Shown: positions 20,150-32,699, counted from the first letter of the stretch. The stretch is 64,000 bases of DNA from Valencia hispanica (GCA_963556495.2 OY747716.1:16132540-16196539), one strand, 5' to 3'. The notes: generated by a model from the sequence alone, not told the origin. A program made the numbers and translations.

Positions 20150-20990
20150 AAATCAAAAATACTTTATTGATCTCAGAGAGAAATTAAGTGTTTTTGTATC
20201 TCATGCTAATTGATTTCCTCAAGGAGTTGTTGTATATCATGATCGCTGACAAGTTGACTTAACCCTCTTTCACCTGAAATCTATAATCATCTCCTTTCTT
20301 TTGTTCTCATTTAAGGTAAGATGATTGTTTCCACACCATGTCACAAAACGGTCCACCAGCTCTCTGTACTCAGTTTCTCGTCCATCTCTGATACACCCGA
20401 CAACTGCATAGTAATCTGAGTATTTCTGTAGATGACATGTCTCTGAATTAAACTGGAAGTATGAGTTGTACAAAGTGAAAATGAACGGTGAGAGTACGGT
20501 CCCCTGTGGTGCTCCTGTGCTGCTGACCACCTGGTTTGACACGCAATCCTTCGGTCTTACAAACTGTGGTCTGTTTGTCAGGTAGTTATTAATCCAGGCG
20601 ATTGTTGAGCGCTCAATCTGTATCTTCAGAAGTTCTGACAAAGCAAATCAGCCTGAATTGTACTAAATGCACTGGAGAAATCAATGAACATGATCCTCAC
20701 AGTGCTGCATCCAGATGACAGTGGGTTGGTTGAAGCAGGCGGATGATGGCGTCTTCAACTCCAACTCCACAGTGATAAACAAACTGCAGTGGGTCCTGAT
20801 ATTTTCTAGTTTGCTTATTCAGGTGGGCCAACAGGAGTCTCTTAAGGATGTCAAGGCAACAGGTGTATGGTCATTGATGACTGATGGGTGATTTTTCTTT
20901 GGTACTGGAGCAAGGCAGGATGTATTTCACAACACTGGAACCTTCTCCTGGGTTATGCTAAGCTTGGGGTGGTGTCCTGGAACTTTTAGA
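20150..20990 (-). mobile_element. Rex1-type LINE fragment (RT domain, 5'-truncated)
   Basis: On the minus strand the frame at 20,270-20,641 carries WINNYLTNRPQFVRPKDC, SSTGAPQGTVLSPFIFTLY, CHLQKYSD and VTWCGNNHLTLNENK, the RT block order of Rex1-like LINEs. The active-site box reads YSDY where FSDD is usual, so it is inactive. Upstream (20,640-20,990) other frames give FIDFS.AF- and PVPKKNHPSV-like pieces. The 3' tail near 20,150-20,190 contains ACTTTATTGATCTCAGAGAG, a typical Rex1 end. Confidence 0.8.
20270..20641 (-). pseudogene. reverse transcriptase fragment of Rex1-type LINE
   Basis: This 123-aa open segment spans the RT fingers-palm region from WINNYL to MIIDFR. The GAPQGTVLSP block is intact, and the catalytic DD is lost (SDYYAVV). 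There is no complete ORF2; the start given by the frame is only an internal Met. Confidence 0.8.
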
Positions 20991-21017
20991 CATGTCTCAA
21001 CACACCCAAATCAAATA

Positions 21018-21228
21018 CAGGTCCTTCTCAAAAAATTAGCATATTGTGATAAAGTTCATTATTTTCCATAATGTAATGATAAAAATTTAACTTTCATATA
21101 TTTTAGATTCATTGCACACCAACTGAAATATTTCAGGTCTTTTATTGTTTTAAAACTGATGATTTTGGCATCAGCTCATGAAAACCCAAAATTCCTATCT
21201 CAAAAAATTAGCATATCATGAAAAGGTT
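21018..21228. mobile_element. Tc1-like transposon terminal inverted repeat (one end)
   Basis: After a TA dinucleotide (21,016-21,017) the sequence runs CAGGTCCTTCTCAAAAAATT, then AGCATATTGTGATAAAGTTC, and ends CAAAAAATTAGCATATCATG followed by AAAAGG. This is the long terminal repeat region of a well-known fish Tc1/mariner family whose elements start exactly there after TA. The transposase and the other end are missing. Confidence 0.75.
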
Positions 21229-21235
21229 GGAAGGC

Positions 21236-22545
21236 CAATTGAGACGTACAGTTTGCCACCTCTCTAGAGCTCGCACAGTGTGACAGAAAAATGCACAGTT
21301 TGAGCGGGGCTTAAGATTCATGCTATTCAAAAGTTTGAACCCAATTTTTCATCCAATCATAGATTTGGGTTTAAAGTAATATTTTAATTTAACAAAAGTG
21401 TTTCTTCTGACTGAAAGTAATACTAACATATTGGAGTAGTCCAGGCAGAGTCCTGACATGATGATGGAGAATGTGATGATTAGGGTGATGGCAAGGAGGC
21501 CCAACCTCAAGGCTCATTGCTCATTGCCAAAGAGAAATTCTCCCAACATCAGTGGAAACATTCAATGAGCTGTTGGGTTTTATTGTCGTAATGCCACAAA
21601 AAAAGTCACGCATTGATTATTTCAAATGGTGCAAATAATTTTCAACATGCATTTAAAAAACAGCTTAAATTTTTTTCTTTTAATTGATATTCCTTTTACA
21701 TTGTCTTGTTATTTTGTGAGAGATGACTTTTTCATTTCCTATAAGACACACATTTCTTGATTGGATAAAAATAATTGTAATTCTTAATCTAAAGCTGTGA
21801 ATAATTTTGAACTTAACTGTAATTATACGCCTTCTGCAGCTAATTAGGTGCACTGGATCGTGTAAGCTTCTTTGTGTCCATCAAATAAAAAGCCAGTCAA
21901 ATATTAATGACAAACTAAGTTTAGGTGTTTTTATCATCACACACACCGTCACTGTGTTTGATTCCACAGTAAGACAACATTTTAAGAGGGAAAAAGAGTG
22001 ATGTTTTGGCTAGTATGATAGAGTAAGTCCGACTAAAAGATTGGAGAAAAACAGACACCCTTAAGACCTGCTGTTTGAAAATAATAATGAGTCAAGGTCA
22101 AGCAGAGAACATATGTTTTTCTTGCTTGAAGCACCAACAGAAGGTCATGTTCAAAATGGTAAACAATGTCCCTTTGACTGTGTTTATTCTGAGTAGCAGT
22201 GGGGGACATAAACCAAATTCATGTCAATAGGAGGAATGTTTCTGGAATATGTTTAGCAATATTCAGCCTCTAAATCCCCTTTCTCATGTTAGATGTTTAA
22301 TGTTGATTGTTTAAGGTGCATATTTATGTTCATACAGTTGAATGTTATTCACATTACAGACACGTTTGTGAACGTGCAATGCAAGCATATTTATAAACCG
22401 TCAAAACCTTGATTTTAGGAACTCTGAAATATAATTATGAACGGATTGAGGTCTGGTCAAAAATATGAAAATATTAGACATAATTTAGCTTTAGTGAAAG
22501 TTAATCTGATTTCTAAAATGCTGAAGTTGTAAAAAAACAAACAAA
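21236..22545. other. unassigned AT-rich stretch
   Basis: No gene or element boundary was recognised. Confidence 0.3.
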
Positions 22546-22549
22546 CAAT

Positions 22550-23340
22550 TCAATTCAAATTTATTTGTAAAGCACATTTAATACAACATGGTAGCACAAA
22601 GTGCTGTACAAGTAATAAAAACAATAAAAATAATTAATAAAATAATAAAATTAACACCAAAGAAAAAAAACAGTTGTAGTTAAAATCAGAAATAGATAAT
22701 AAAATGGAGACATCTTAGGTGAAAGCCAATGAAAAATAATGAGTCTTGAGTAACGACTTAAACTCCACAAGAGTCTGAGTGGTAGGAATACGGAGCAGCA
22801 ACTCGTTCCACAATTTAGGAGCAGCTACTAAAAAGACTCTGTCACCCCCAGGAGCTGAGCCTTGAAATGGGAACCTCCTGTAGGAACAGACAGGTTGACC
22901 TTAAAGTCCTAGCTAGAACATGGTGTTGCAACAGCTCAGACAAATAAGAAGGAACCAGGCCATTTAAAGCTTTAAACCCCCCCCCCCCAAAAAAAATAAT
23001 ATTTGTATTAGATTCTATAACTAACGGGCAGCCAGTGCAAAGCAGCAAGGACAGGGATAATGTGCTCATGCTGTCTACAACCTGTCAACAAATAAGCTGT
23101 TGCGTTTTGAGCAAGCTGTAAACGATGAAGAGATGATTATGGTAGTCCAAAGTACAGGGAATTACAGTAATCAAGGCGAGACATGATAAGGAGACGAATG
23201 ATCTTTTCAAACTCAGTTTTAGGCATGAGGGCTTAACTTTACCAAGCAGCCTCACAGGAAAGAAAGACACTCTTAACAACAGAGCTCATCTGTTGTTCTA
23301 ATTTAAATGAGTTATCAATCCATACTCCGAGGTTTTTGGC
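22550..23340 (-). mobile_element. L2-type LINE 3' fragment
   Basis: On the minus strand, in several frames, the C-terminal ORF2 of L2 LINEs can be read: NLGVWIDNSFKLEQQ, IMSRLDYCNSLYFG, HIIPVLAALHWLPVSYRIQ, KALNGLVPSYLSELL and RTLRS. It continues into an AT-rich 3' tail ending near TTCAATTCAAATTTATTTG. The copy is 5'-truncated and frameshifted; a C12 run at about 22,977 interrupts it. Confidence 0.8.
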
Positions 23341-25790
23341 ATGAGAACAAACATGACAAACAAACATACAGCAAAATTGAGCTGAGATGTTTTTGGATCT
23401 GTTGTCAAAGTTTGCAGATATTCCAGAGTTTTCAAAATGAATATCTAGTCTTAAATACTTAACACCTGTATGGCAACAAAACTAATTTTGAAGAGTAATA
23501 AGCCCAGTAAGAAAATGTCTCTCCTTCTGGCATCCAATCGATTCCATACTACAGATGAATTCAGAGTTTCATTCAGTCATATAATACAGTCATATTACAG
23601 AGAGCATTGAGCATGGTAGCGGATTAAAGAACTCATGATACATGCTTTAACCTCTAAGAAACTAGCTTCAGGCTAGTTGCTAAAGTTGTCAATTTGTAAG
23701 TCTGGAGCCATCAGGAAAACCTATTTGTTCTGGATAAATCTACTAAAAATATCCACCCAATTTAATTCCTTACCGGGGACCTCTGGAAAGTCTTTAGCGG
23801 TGATATACTTCCACCGGCTATGGTGATAGACGAAGCACATTGGTTGCCAGACCCAAAGTTTGAAGATTATTGTTCTGATATTCTGAAAAAGATGGCCAAA
23901 GACAAGAGGGTGAGTTGATTGAAATAAGAAGTATTGGAGCCAAGCCTTTGACCCTCCTGCCTCTTCATTACTTTAGCCAATGATCAGGAGCAGTGCTTGA
24001 GCTCCATTGACTCATTTTAGAGATTAAGCTAATTCAAAAAAAGGCGCTGCAGACACTGCTTCGGTTAAACAGCAAAGGATGTTTTTTAAAAAAATGGCAG
24101 CTAGTATTAATTAAAAAAACTAATCACGAGGTACCTCGTCCGAATCATAGAAGAACTCCTGTTGATCTTCAGACAAAATCCCCTTTATAGACCTCCAAAC
24201 AGCACATCTACAATACCATGTTTGGCGTTCCCCAACATATAGCCAACTTTCAAATCAAGTTTTTTCCACATTCATATTTTTCATTTCAGGTTCAGGGATC
24301 CATGGTTTACTTATTTGCTAACCTCAGTGTAAGATCCATCTTAGAACTATGCTCCATGCACACCCGGAGGCCTCAGCGCTGTCAGACACTGCAACACTTT
24401 TAAATTAATTTTTTATTTTATTTTAGTTAACAGATGGAGTTGCAGCCTGCTAGACTACATGCTGCAGCGCAGGGTGGAGAAAAATGTAGGTATTTTCACT
24501 CGTAGTTAGTGAGTAAGGAGAAATGATGGCAGGTAACTCATGGCAGGGTTCCATGTTACATTAAGATCCCACAGATTTTTTATTGTTTTATTTGAGATAT
24601 CTGTAATTGGTGTCCCAGGGTTACATTTTTGTTTATGGATTTGATCAGAAAAGTCAATGTCATTAAAGCTGTCATAACAATTTCTAAAGAAAAGGAATTC
24701 CAGACAACTATAAGAGAGGGCCAGCAAGTACTGTTCTTCTAAAGAAATAGAAGCTTACTAAATAATATGAATTTTAATGACAAAAAAGCCTAAACATCTT
24801 AAAAGGACAAAACAGGATTGCAAAAATCCGCCTTTCCATTTTCAAAGCAAATAACTGTTCCTGGCAAGAAAATAACCTTTTTGAGTTATGCTTTCAAAAC
24901 CAGACATGCACCCCCATATATGGGCGATGAGGGAGCATATGTCATTACACATCTTTTTAAGCCTGTCACAGGAATGACAAAACAGATTTATTTTTTTTGA
25001 TAAAGAAATGTCTCACAGGAATATATCAAATGGATGCGTAGCTGTTGGTGACAGACAAAAAGGATGTGAGACCCCTTGCAACAAAGATCATCCATTAAGG
25101 AAATGTGAATGAACTCTATGAAAGTACATTTATTTGTGTGAAACAATTTGTTGAACATCTCCAACATTCTGACAGCTACAGTGTAGATAAACCCTCACAA
25201 ATAAAACAGGTTGTGATTATTTGGTGAAATGGGAGACTTGAACAGTCAGTGGATTGGTTTGACAAAGTTTTGTAGGTCATGTATTGTGGTGACACAATTG
25301 TGCAGAGAAATGAAAATGCTGGGGCCAGTGGGCAGAGTAACAATCCTGGTCAAGGTAATTAGCCGGAATTGCAAGATGCTGCCAGAATTTTAGCATTTTG
25401 TAATACTGTTCTTGTCACAGGTGGTGGATTACATGTAGACTGAGCTCACCAAAGAGTACTTTTAAATCCCTATATAAGTTGCCAGTTTGTTAGATATACA
25501 AGCTACTGCTCTCAGACAACATTTCACCTCATATCCTTCTCTTCTCTAAATAAATGCCAGTTTCATTCCCCATATTATAAACTCACATTCGAGCAGCAGA
25601 ATTCTATCATTGCTAGGCTAGTAGTTGTCTAGGTTCCCCATCATGTAATAATCCACAAATTATGATTTACCCAACATTAGGCAACTGTTGTCTGTGCTTT
25701 TAGCTGCTTTGTGCAGTTTTTTTCTCTTTCATACATTTTCTTCTCCACATATTTATAGATTCTGGACATGGAAATTAATACAACTATTGT
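23341..25790. other. unassigned stretch
   Basis: No confirmed element was found. A 48-codon open segment near 23,770-23,915 (see findings) and a 14-bp perfect palindrome at 24,126-24,139 (ACGAGGTACCTCGT) are the only notable items. The remainder is AT-rich. Confidence 0.3.
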
Positions 25791-25796
25791 AAGACA

Positions 25797-27480
25797 AGGC
25801 AACTTTATTTCTATAGGACACTTTCAGCAACAAGACAATTCAAGGTGCTTTACATCATTAGGGAATAAAGTAAAATAAAAACTAATAATAACTAATAATA
25901 AAAGCATAAAACACAACATTGGAGACAGACAACATATGACGAATTAAAACATATGACATTCCAGCTGTTATTAATCACTTAATCAAAGGCCGCTTTGATC
26001 AGATGGGTTTTTAGCTTTGACTTAAAGGAGCTCAATGTTTCAGCAGCTTTGTTGTGGTCTGGCATTTGTTCCAGATAAGGGGAGCATAGAAACTGAAAGC
26101 TGCTTCTCCATGTTTGGTTCTAATTCCAGGGATGCTGAGTAGACTAGAGTTGGAAGACCTGAGTGGTCTGGGGGGTTGGTACTGTATAGTGACAACAGAT
26201 CTTCAACATACTTTGGTGCTAAGCCATTCAGTGATTTATAAACTAGTAAAATTATTTTGAAATATTTTCTCTGAGCTACAGGGAGCCAGTGTAAGGACTT
26301 CAGAACTGGGATGATGTGCTGTGCAGTGTTCTAGATCAGCTGCAGCTGTGTGATTGACTTTTTGGGCAGACCTGTGAGGACACTATTGCAGTAACCAGTC
26401 CGACTAAATATAAACACATGAATGAGTGACATCAGTCATTTAATCCTAGAAATGTTCTTCAGGTGATAGAACGCTGATCTTGTTATTGCCTTTATGTGAC
26501 CATGGAGGTTCAGATCTGAGTCCATTACTACACCTAGATTTCGGGCCTGATCAGTATTGTCTAGCTGTATTTGCTGAATCTGTGTGCTCTCTTGATCGTT
26601 CCTCTTTGCGTCCAAAAATAATTACTTCAGTTTTGTTTCTATTCAGCTGGAGAAAGTTATGGCACATCCATCGATTGATTTGCTCAGTACATTCATTTAG
26701 TGTTTGGATGGGTTCAAAATCACCTGGTGACAATGTAATGTAAAGCTGAGTATCATCTGCATAGTTATGGTAGCTAATCTTATTGGTTGTTATAATCTGG
26801 GCTAGTGGGAGCATGTAGATATTAAATAAGAGGGGCCCCAGGATGGTGCCCTGGGGCACCCCACATGTTATTTCTGTTTGTTCTGATGAAAGGTTTCCTA
26901 TTGAAATAAAGAAGTCCCTGTTCTTTAGGTAAGCCTCAAACCAGCCAAGTACTGTACCAGAGAGTCCAACACAGCTCTCTAGTTGTTCCAATAATATATA
27001 ATGAGCAACAGTGTCAAATGCTGCACTGAGGTCCAAAAGTTCCAGCATTGTGGTTCTACCACAGTCTGTATTTGTGTGGATGTCATTGAAAACTTTGACG
27101 AGGGCAGTCTCAGTGCTGTGGTGAGCACGGAAACCAGACTGACAAATATCAAAGCGGTTGGTCATTGTTAGAAAGTTATTTAACTGTTGAAACACAGCTT
27201 TTTCAATAAACGCACAAATGAATTGGCCTGTAGTTCTGCATTAACATGTTGTCCAGGTTGTTCTTCTTTACTAGTGGTTTGAAAACTACTGTTTTAAGGC
27301 CTGGGGGAAGACACCTGACAGGAGGGATGAGTTAATAATTCGAATCAGATCATAATCAATGACAGGGAAAAGTTTTTAAGAAAAACTCTGGGTAACATAT
27401 TGAGGTAGCAAGGGGAGGATCTTAATTGCTTCATGATTTCTTCAAGTTTTGTGCAGCCTGTAAGCAACAAACCTGCAAAG
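25797..27480 (-). mobile_element. L2-type LINE fragment (RT to 3' end)
   Basis: The minus strand carries the RT and C-terminal part of an L2-type ORF2 and ends in a 3' tail near 25,797 (GCAACTTTATTTCTATAGGA). The region 27,196-27,480 shows the pre-RT part in broken frames; 25,990-26,550 shows NLGVVMDSDLNLHGHIKAIT, HIIPVLKSLHWLPVAQR and KSLNGLAPKYVEDLL. It is one of three L2-type copies in the window. Confidence 0.85.
26551..27195 (-). pseudogene. L2-type LINE reverse transcriptase (214-aa open segment)
   Basis: The segment contains [67 protein letters not shown] and [14 protein letters not shown] palm and thumb blocks with the catalytic YADD intact. It reads on without a stop for 214 codons, so decay is moderate. 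The listed Met is internal, so the true ORF2 start lies upstream and is broken. Confidence 0.9.
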
Positions 27481-29845
27481 GAAAAGTTATAAAACATGAT
27501 GATCTATGCCTTTAAAGAAGATAATTGGTGTTGAAATGATCTGCAGATGTATACCACAGTCAGAGACATGTTTGGACAAAGTAAGTAGTGACAGTGCAGA
27601 TCTTCAAATTTCAGGAAAAATACTCCCTGGTCATGGACAATTATGTTCATTTAGTGGCATGATTCAATCAGAAAAGTGATGGAAGTTAGCAGCAATAATG
27701 GAGCTGCCCAGGGATGCTGCCTGTATAGAATTCCTAATACCCAATTATTTTAATCCAAAAGTTCATTATTTATTAATTCAGTGGGTCTGCTGGGTTATAA
27801 TTTAGCTCCCAGAAAGTGAAACTCAGCAATGTAGCAATTAAGGGGATGTTCAGCACTGGATACCAAATTCACCTCCAGCTAATGTTTATAATATTCAGAA
27901 CCCACCATGGGTTCCATTCCTCCGTATCATTATGAGTCCTCACTGCACGGCAACTTTGAGTCGAACATGAGAATTGTTGGAGGCAATGTGTTCCTTGGGG
28001 TTTAGTGGAAATTAAACTTTTAGAAATTGGTTCATGCCAATCAATGCTGCACGGGGAGGGGAAGGCAAACTAAGGGAGCGATGCAGGAAGAGAAAATAAT
28101 GAGGCCAAAGAGTGCAGGAAGGATGAACCACCATGATGATTGGAGTGACAGTGACTGAGGGGAGGAAGAAGGGGAGAGACAATCAGGGAAGAACCCAAAC
28201 TCACTGAGTTCATCCTTGGCTCAATGTACCCAAACTCCTCTGCAGCACTTGTCTCTTTACAAGCTGCCAATCCACTCAAAGCCTCACTCCATTGCTTTGT
28301 CCTACCCTCCCTCACACACCACAACCACTGCCACCATATTTTCCTTCCTTCCCGCCTTCCTCTGTTAACCCAAGCTCGCCCACACACACACACGGACATG
28401 CACACAGACGCACACCCACACCCACATACACACACACACTTTCCTTGCCTTACACACTGTGTGGATTTGGACAGACTTGAGCTACCCCCTCTTTCTCCCC
28501 TTCTTTGTCCCCCCGCCAGGCATGAATCACACTGAGGCCAGAGACCCAGAGGCTGCCAGGCCCTTCTGATGACTCCCAGCCTGGCCATAACAAGTGGCTG
28601 ACAGCTTTATTTACATAAGACCAGCAGGCAGCCTGAAGAACCAGCCCAGACTAAGTTACGCATACATACATAAACAGAGCAAAAGGCAGATATGTCATAG
28701 TAACGCTTGGAGTGGGTATGAATAAATGCCATGCTCCGAATAAATGCAGCAGAGGCTTCGTCAATGGGATTTTTGGCCTCAGGGTTGAGATCCAAGCGTT
28801 TGTTTTTTCTGAGTTTTTCCACATGAGTGCAGAGGATGATGGGACCCAGGGGATGGGGAGCCTTTAGACCTCTATATCCGCCCCCATCATAGATCTCTCA
28901 TCAGCACAAAGCAAGGAGAGCATAGTGAGGTATAGCCCTGCTGATTGATGTTTAGCTGTTATATTAGGGCTAATGTGCCTCTTTGACCTTTCACCTGGAC
29001 ATGAGTGATGACCTCTCAGACAAAAATAATACGTCTTTGTCCACATTTCAAAACAAGGAAATCATGACTTAAAAGCTGCAAAAATATGCTTCGAATTCCA
29101 GACTGCAAGGCTAATCCGGCATCTGTATTGTACATCAGGCTTTAGCTTCCGTTTCGACTCGAAGTGGCTGCTCATTATTAGGAGGCTTTCACATTTCATG
29201 TGAGGACACCAGATTTGCAGGTGTGTTGCTGCTTATTTACCCCGATGGGTAGCTGAGAGGTGGAAGGGGGTGGGGGAGCGTGGGCGATGTCTCTCAGACT
29301 GACAGCTGGGGAAGAAAGTTTATGAAATAAACATGGACCTGATGCAACGCTCAGAACCCAGCTATGCAGTGGCCTTGGAAGCCCCCCGTATCATCTCACC
29401 AACCCCTCCTTCCCGTTTTTTTCCTTTTATTCTTTCTGTCTCCCTGCAGCAGATATAGACTCTGACTCACACACACACATTCCCCAGGGCTGGGGATACA
29501 AAGGTGCTTGCAGGCCTAATGGGGTCAAACAGACTGTAAATCAATTGTAAAACTGTCTCTCCAGAGTTTACTTCCGAGGACAGACTCTGTCAATGGAGTC
29601 CTCCACTCTGCACCATACAAGCACCCTATAGAATGTCAAGAGCATAATTGTGACATGGATAGAAAATGATGCATCATTTTTGACCTTGCTAATAAAAATC
29701 TGAAAAGTTAGGCATCCATTCTTATTTCACTCAATTTACTCTGGTACCCCTTAATAAAATCTCCTGCAACCACCCTCACTAGTCAATTAAAGGAAAAAAT
29801 CACTTATTGTTAGGCCCAGTTATTAATCAGAACCCCTGGCAGGTT
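27481..29845. other. unassigned unique-looking region, possible conserved non-coding blocks
   Basis: There is no recognisable exon or element. The ORFs at 28,070-28,588 and 28,224-28,535 are artefacts of a CA-repeat and low complexity. The blocks at about 28,560-28,830 and 28,865-29,170 have balanced composition and no repeat texture (for example CTTTGACCTTTCACCTGGAC near 28,981) and are candidates for conserved non-coding elements, by inference only. Confidence 0.3.
28378..28442. repeat. (CA)n-rich microsatellite
   Basis: Imperfect CA dinucleotide repeats are interrupted by GGACATG, GACG and CC. Confidence 0.85.
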
Positions 29846-29849
29846 AATA

Positions 29850-30262
29850 TGGGATCAGAACAGTATCACCTTGAAATGAAACTGAAAATATATATTGGCA
29901 TTGAAAAATATTTTTGTAACTGAAAATATTAATTTTGAATCTGAAATAAATCTAGTGAACATTTTTGTATTGAAAGTGATTTTTTTTCTATGAAACTCAT
30001 GTATATGCATTGGAAGAAATAACTCAAGTTTTCAAACTTTCATTTTTTTTCAATGCTAATCTTTTTTTACAATGCCATCATTTTTTTCAGCTTCATTCAG
30101 GTGATACTGTTTTGACACTTGTGTGTGCACGCGCATGAGGGGCGGGGCTTCGGCCCCCCATATGTTTGCATGAACGAGGCAGGAGGGAAACTCCGACTGT
30201 CCAAGGCGAGACGCGAGAAACAACAGGACATTTACATTGCTAATAATGTGGTTTGTGGAAGA
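29850..30262. repeat. left terminal inverted repeat
   Basis: It pairs with 31,688-32,082. Its inner limit is TAATGTGGTTTGTGGAAG, matched by CTTCCACAAACCACATTA at the inner limit of the right arm. The inverted word TTCCACAAACCACATTATG also occurs a third time at about 30,659, so the centre may be rearranged. Confidence 0.8.
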
Positions 30263-31282
30263 AAAAAAGACAGTTTCTTCTCAGTTTCTTCTGCTGACCA
30301 GTAGACTAGGAGTCTTTGTGATAAAGTTTTATGCTTGTGTAGCCTGTCTTTGTTGGAGGCTCTCCTCATTACAGACAGTGTGGTATGAATGGATGTAAAT
30401 ACACTCTATATATAGCATATTAAATAACTGGATTTATTCTTAGATCCACAATACATATTTACAATACATGTCAATTATGTTAACAAATCAATTAAGACTG
30501 GTGTAAGCAAAGCTAACAACACTGACAACTCGTTTTTTTTATTAGATTGCAAAACGTAATTCTGACACAATCTAAACCAGAAGGTGGCGGTAATGCACGC
30601 CAACTGCCATGGAAAATTGAGAAGAAACCGTTTATATCTTATTTTTTTATTATTATTATTCCACAAACCACATTATGCTTTCTGTACACCTAGAGACTTT
30701 GAAACGATTTAGAAAAGATTCTTAAAGATTATCAGCTCACATCTAAAGACTTGGGTTAACAGTTTTTTAGTCTCAGACTAAAGATTTTATAAACACTGAA
30801 TCTGGTTGGGGCACTATATAAAAGACAACACCTAGGCTATTTTAGCTTCCTGCTAAATACCTCCTATTATGCTCAGCATTATACAGTTTCTTTACGTGCG
30901 AATGTTGTAGCATTCTTTGCCAAGATTAATGTAATGTCAAATAAAGACTTGCATTCAAAGTGGGTACTGTATCATCAAGTAACTGGTTAACTCATATCTT
31001 TTTAATGCAAGGTGTTTATGCTGTACCACTTGCTCCATGCAGATGCACAGATAGAGCTGGTTTGTGCCTGTATTCCAGGGGGAAAGGTTGGCATACACTT
31101 TGTAATTTATGGCCCATTACTCAGCCATGGAACACAAATATTGTATTTGTTGTGTATGGACCCTGCCAGGCTCCATAGGTGGCTACAAAACTGTTATTTA
31201 TAAATATGACACCTATGTTTATAGCCTACTTTCCCGCAGGAACAAAAAAAAATTGAAATGTGGCAAGGTGCAAGACAATTTC

Positions 31283-31352
31283 ATAAACGGGACTCGAACC
31301 CACCATCATCGGGGATGTTATCCTGGTTATTAACCATTGTTCCATAGCAGTA
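31283..31352 (-). other. tRNA-like sequence (A-box and B-box) inside the transposon
   Basis: On the minus strand a TGGAACAATGG word (A-box-like, 31,344-31,334) is followed about 35 bases later by a perfect B-box, GGGTTCGAGTCCC (31,301-31,289). The ends do not form a good acceptor stem. It may be a tRNA pseudogene or a SINE head; the B-box alone could also be coincidence. Confidence 0.3.
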
Positions 31353-31687
31353 AAGTACAACTCCAAACAGCCAGGGTATAGTATTAAGCAGACAGGACCC
31401 CCACACGGTCACAAAGTTGAATAAACTGAGGGAACAGATTACGACTCCATGCGCATGGTTTAATAAACCGAGGGTACAGATTCTTACCCCTCAAAAATTA
31501 TTTCTGCACCTGACCCCTGCCAGGATCTGTAGCTTTGTGCTTCCGCTTGTGTGAGAACAGCTTTATTGGCTGTTGGTTGATTTACGTCACAACGACTACA
31601 CAAGGACTTGCGATAATATCAAACATGTTTGATTCAAAAGACTACAGAAAGACTGTCATAAATCGGGTCCCCAACTGCAGATTATCA

Positions 31688-32082
31688 CCTTCCACAAACC
31701 ACATTAGAAGCAAAGAAAATGTTGATCCCACTCGGACAGTCGGAGTTTCCCTCCTGCCTCGTTCATGCAAACATATGGGGGGCTGAAGCCCCGCCCCTCA
31801 GGCGCGTGCACACACAAGCGTCAAAACAGTATCACCTGAATGAAGCTGAAAAAAAGATGGCACTGAAAAAAGGATTGGCATTGTAAAAAAAGATTGGCAT
31901 TGTAAAAAAGGATTGGCATTGTAAAAAAAAAATCACTTTCAATACAAAAATTTTCACTAGATTTATTTCCGATTCAATTATTAATATTTTCAGTTACAAT
32001 AATATTTTTCAATGCCAATTTTTATTTTCAATGCCAATATTTATTTTCAGTTTCATTTCAAGGTGATACTGTTCTGATCCCA
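31688..32082. repeat. right terminal inverted repeat
   Basis: It is the reverse complement of the left arm with small indels and extra copies of the 18-bp GATTGGCATTGTAAAAAA unit at about 31,873-31,931. Confidence 0.8.
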
Positions 32083-32299
32083 TAGGTTTAGGTTTAGAGT
32101 AATATTTTAATTTGATCAACATGTTTCTTCAATTTACAATCTCAAATTCTTTAATAGGCTAAAGGGAAGACATTGTGGAAGCAGAGCAGGAACTGTGGGA
32201 AACCTGTGTTATTATGTCTAATATGCGTGGCTACAAGATCACAACCCCAACTCCAAAACATTTCTGCCTGGCCTTCAGGTGAACAGATAAAGATTTGAA

Positions 32300-32500
32300 A
32301 ATGAGCAGCAAAAGCAAAGGAGGTGGATTGCTTCTTGTTGTATCTTGTTTCTCTCTTTTTATTGTATTTTGACTATTATATTATATTTACTATTATATTT
32401 ATTTTGTCGCGTTTGTAAGTGTTCTGATAACTGTACACCACTTTGTGCCATCCTTTTTGCTTTTGGAAGTGCTATATAAATAAAAATGGTATGGTATTAG
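32300..32500 (+). mobile_element. LINE-type 3' tail
   Basis: The stretch ends with CACTTTGTGCCATCC.. and then GTGCTATATAAATAAAAATG, which recalls the closing sequence of several fish LINE families. No coding part is attached. Confidence 0.35.
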
Positions 32501-32699
32501 CAGGGGTTTTAAACAAAATATGGCATAATCCAGGACATGCTACTAAGCTATTTTCGTCCTTAAAATAAGGATATTCACCTTTAAGATATAAGTTATTAAG
32601 GAAGGTCACCAGCGCTAAATTTGAGGCCGTATATATTCTGCCATCAGTCACCTATGGAAATGTCAAGAATGCATATCTTTTTTCCTAGACCCTCTCTTG

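Larger units (their letters stand above)
29850..32082. mobile_element. 2.23-kb DNA transposon with ~400-bp terminal inverted repeats
   Basis: The left end TGGGATCAGAACAGTATCAC is matched by the inverted right end GTGATACTGTTCTGATCCCA, and TA flanks each side (29,848-29,849 and 32,083-32,084). The arms (about 29,850-30,262 and 31,688-32,082) remain alignable in reverse throughout, for example GCATGAACGAGGCAGGAGGG (left) against its complement near 31,755. The right arm carries three tandem copies of GATTGGCATTGTAAAAAA, the left fewer. The 1.4-kb centre has no transposase that I recognise. A TA target site fits Tc1/mariner-like and some other superfamilies, so I leave the superfamily open. Confidence 0.85.

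Noticed and set aside
28070..28588. 172-aa minus-strand ORF
   Set aside because: It reads through the CA-microsatellite and low-complexity sequence; the repeated Cys/Val translation is a product of the dinucleotide repeat and no domain is present.
31283..31352. a functional tRNA gene
   Set aside because: A- and B-box-like words exist but the acceptor stem does not pair and no clear anticodon arm can be drawn.
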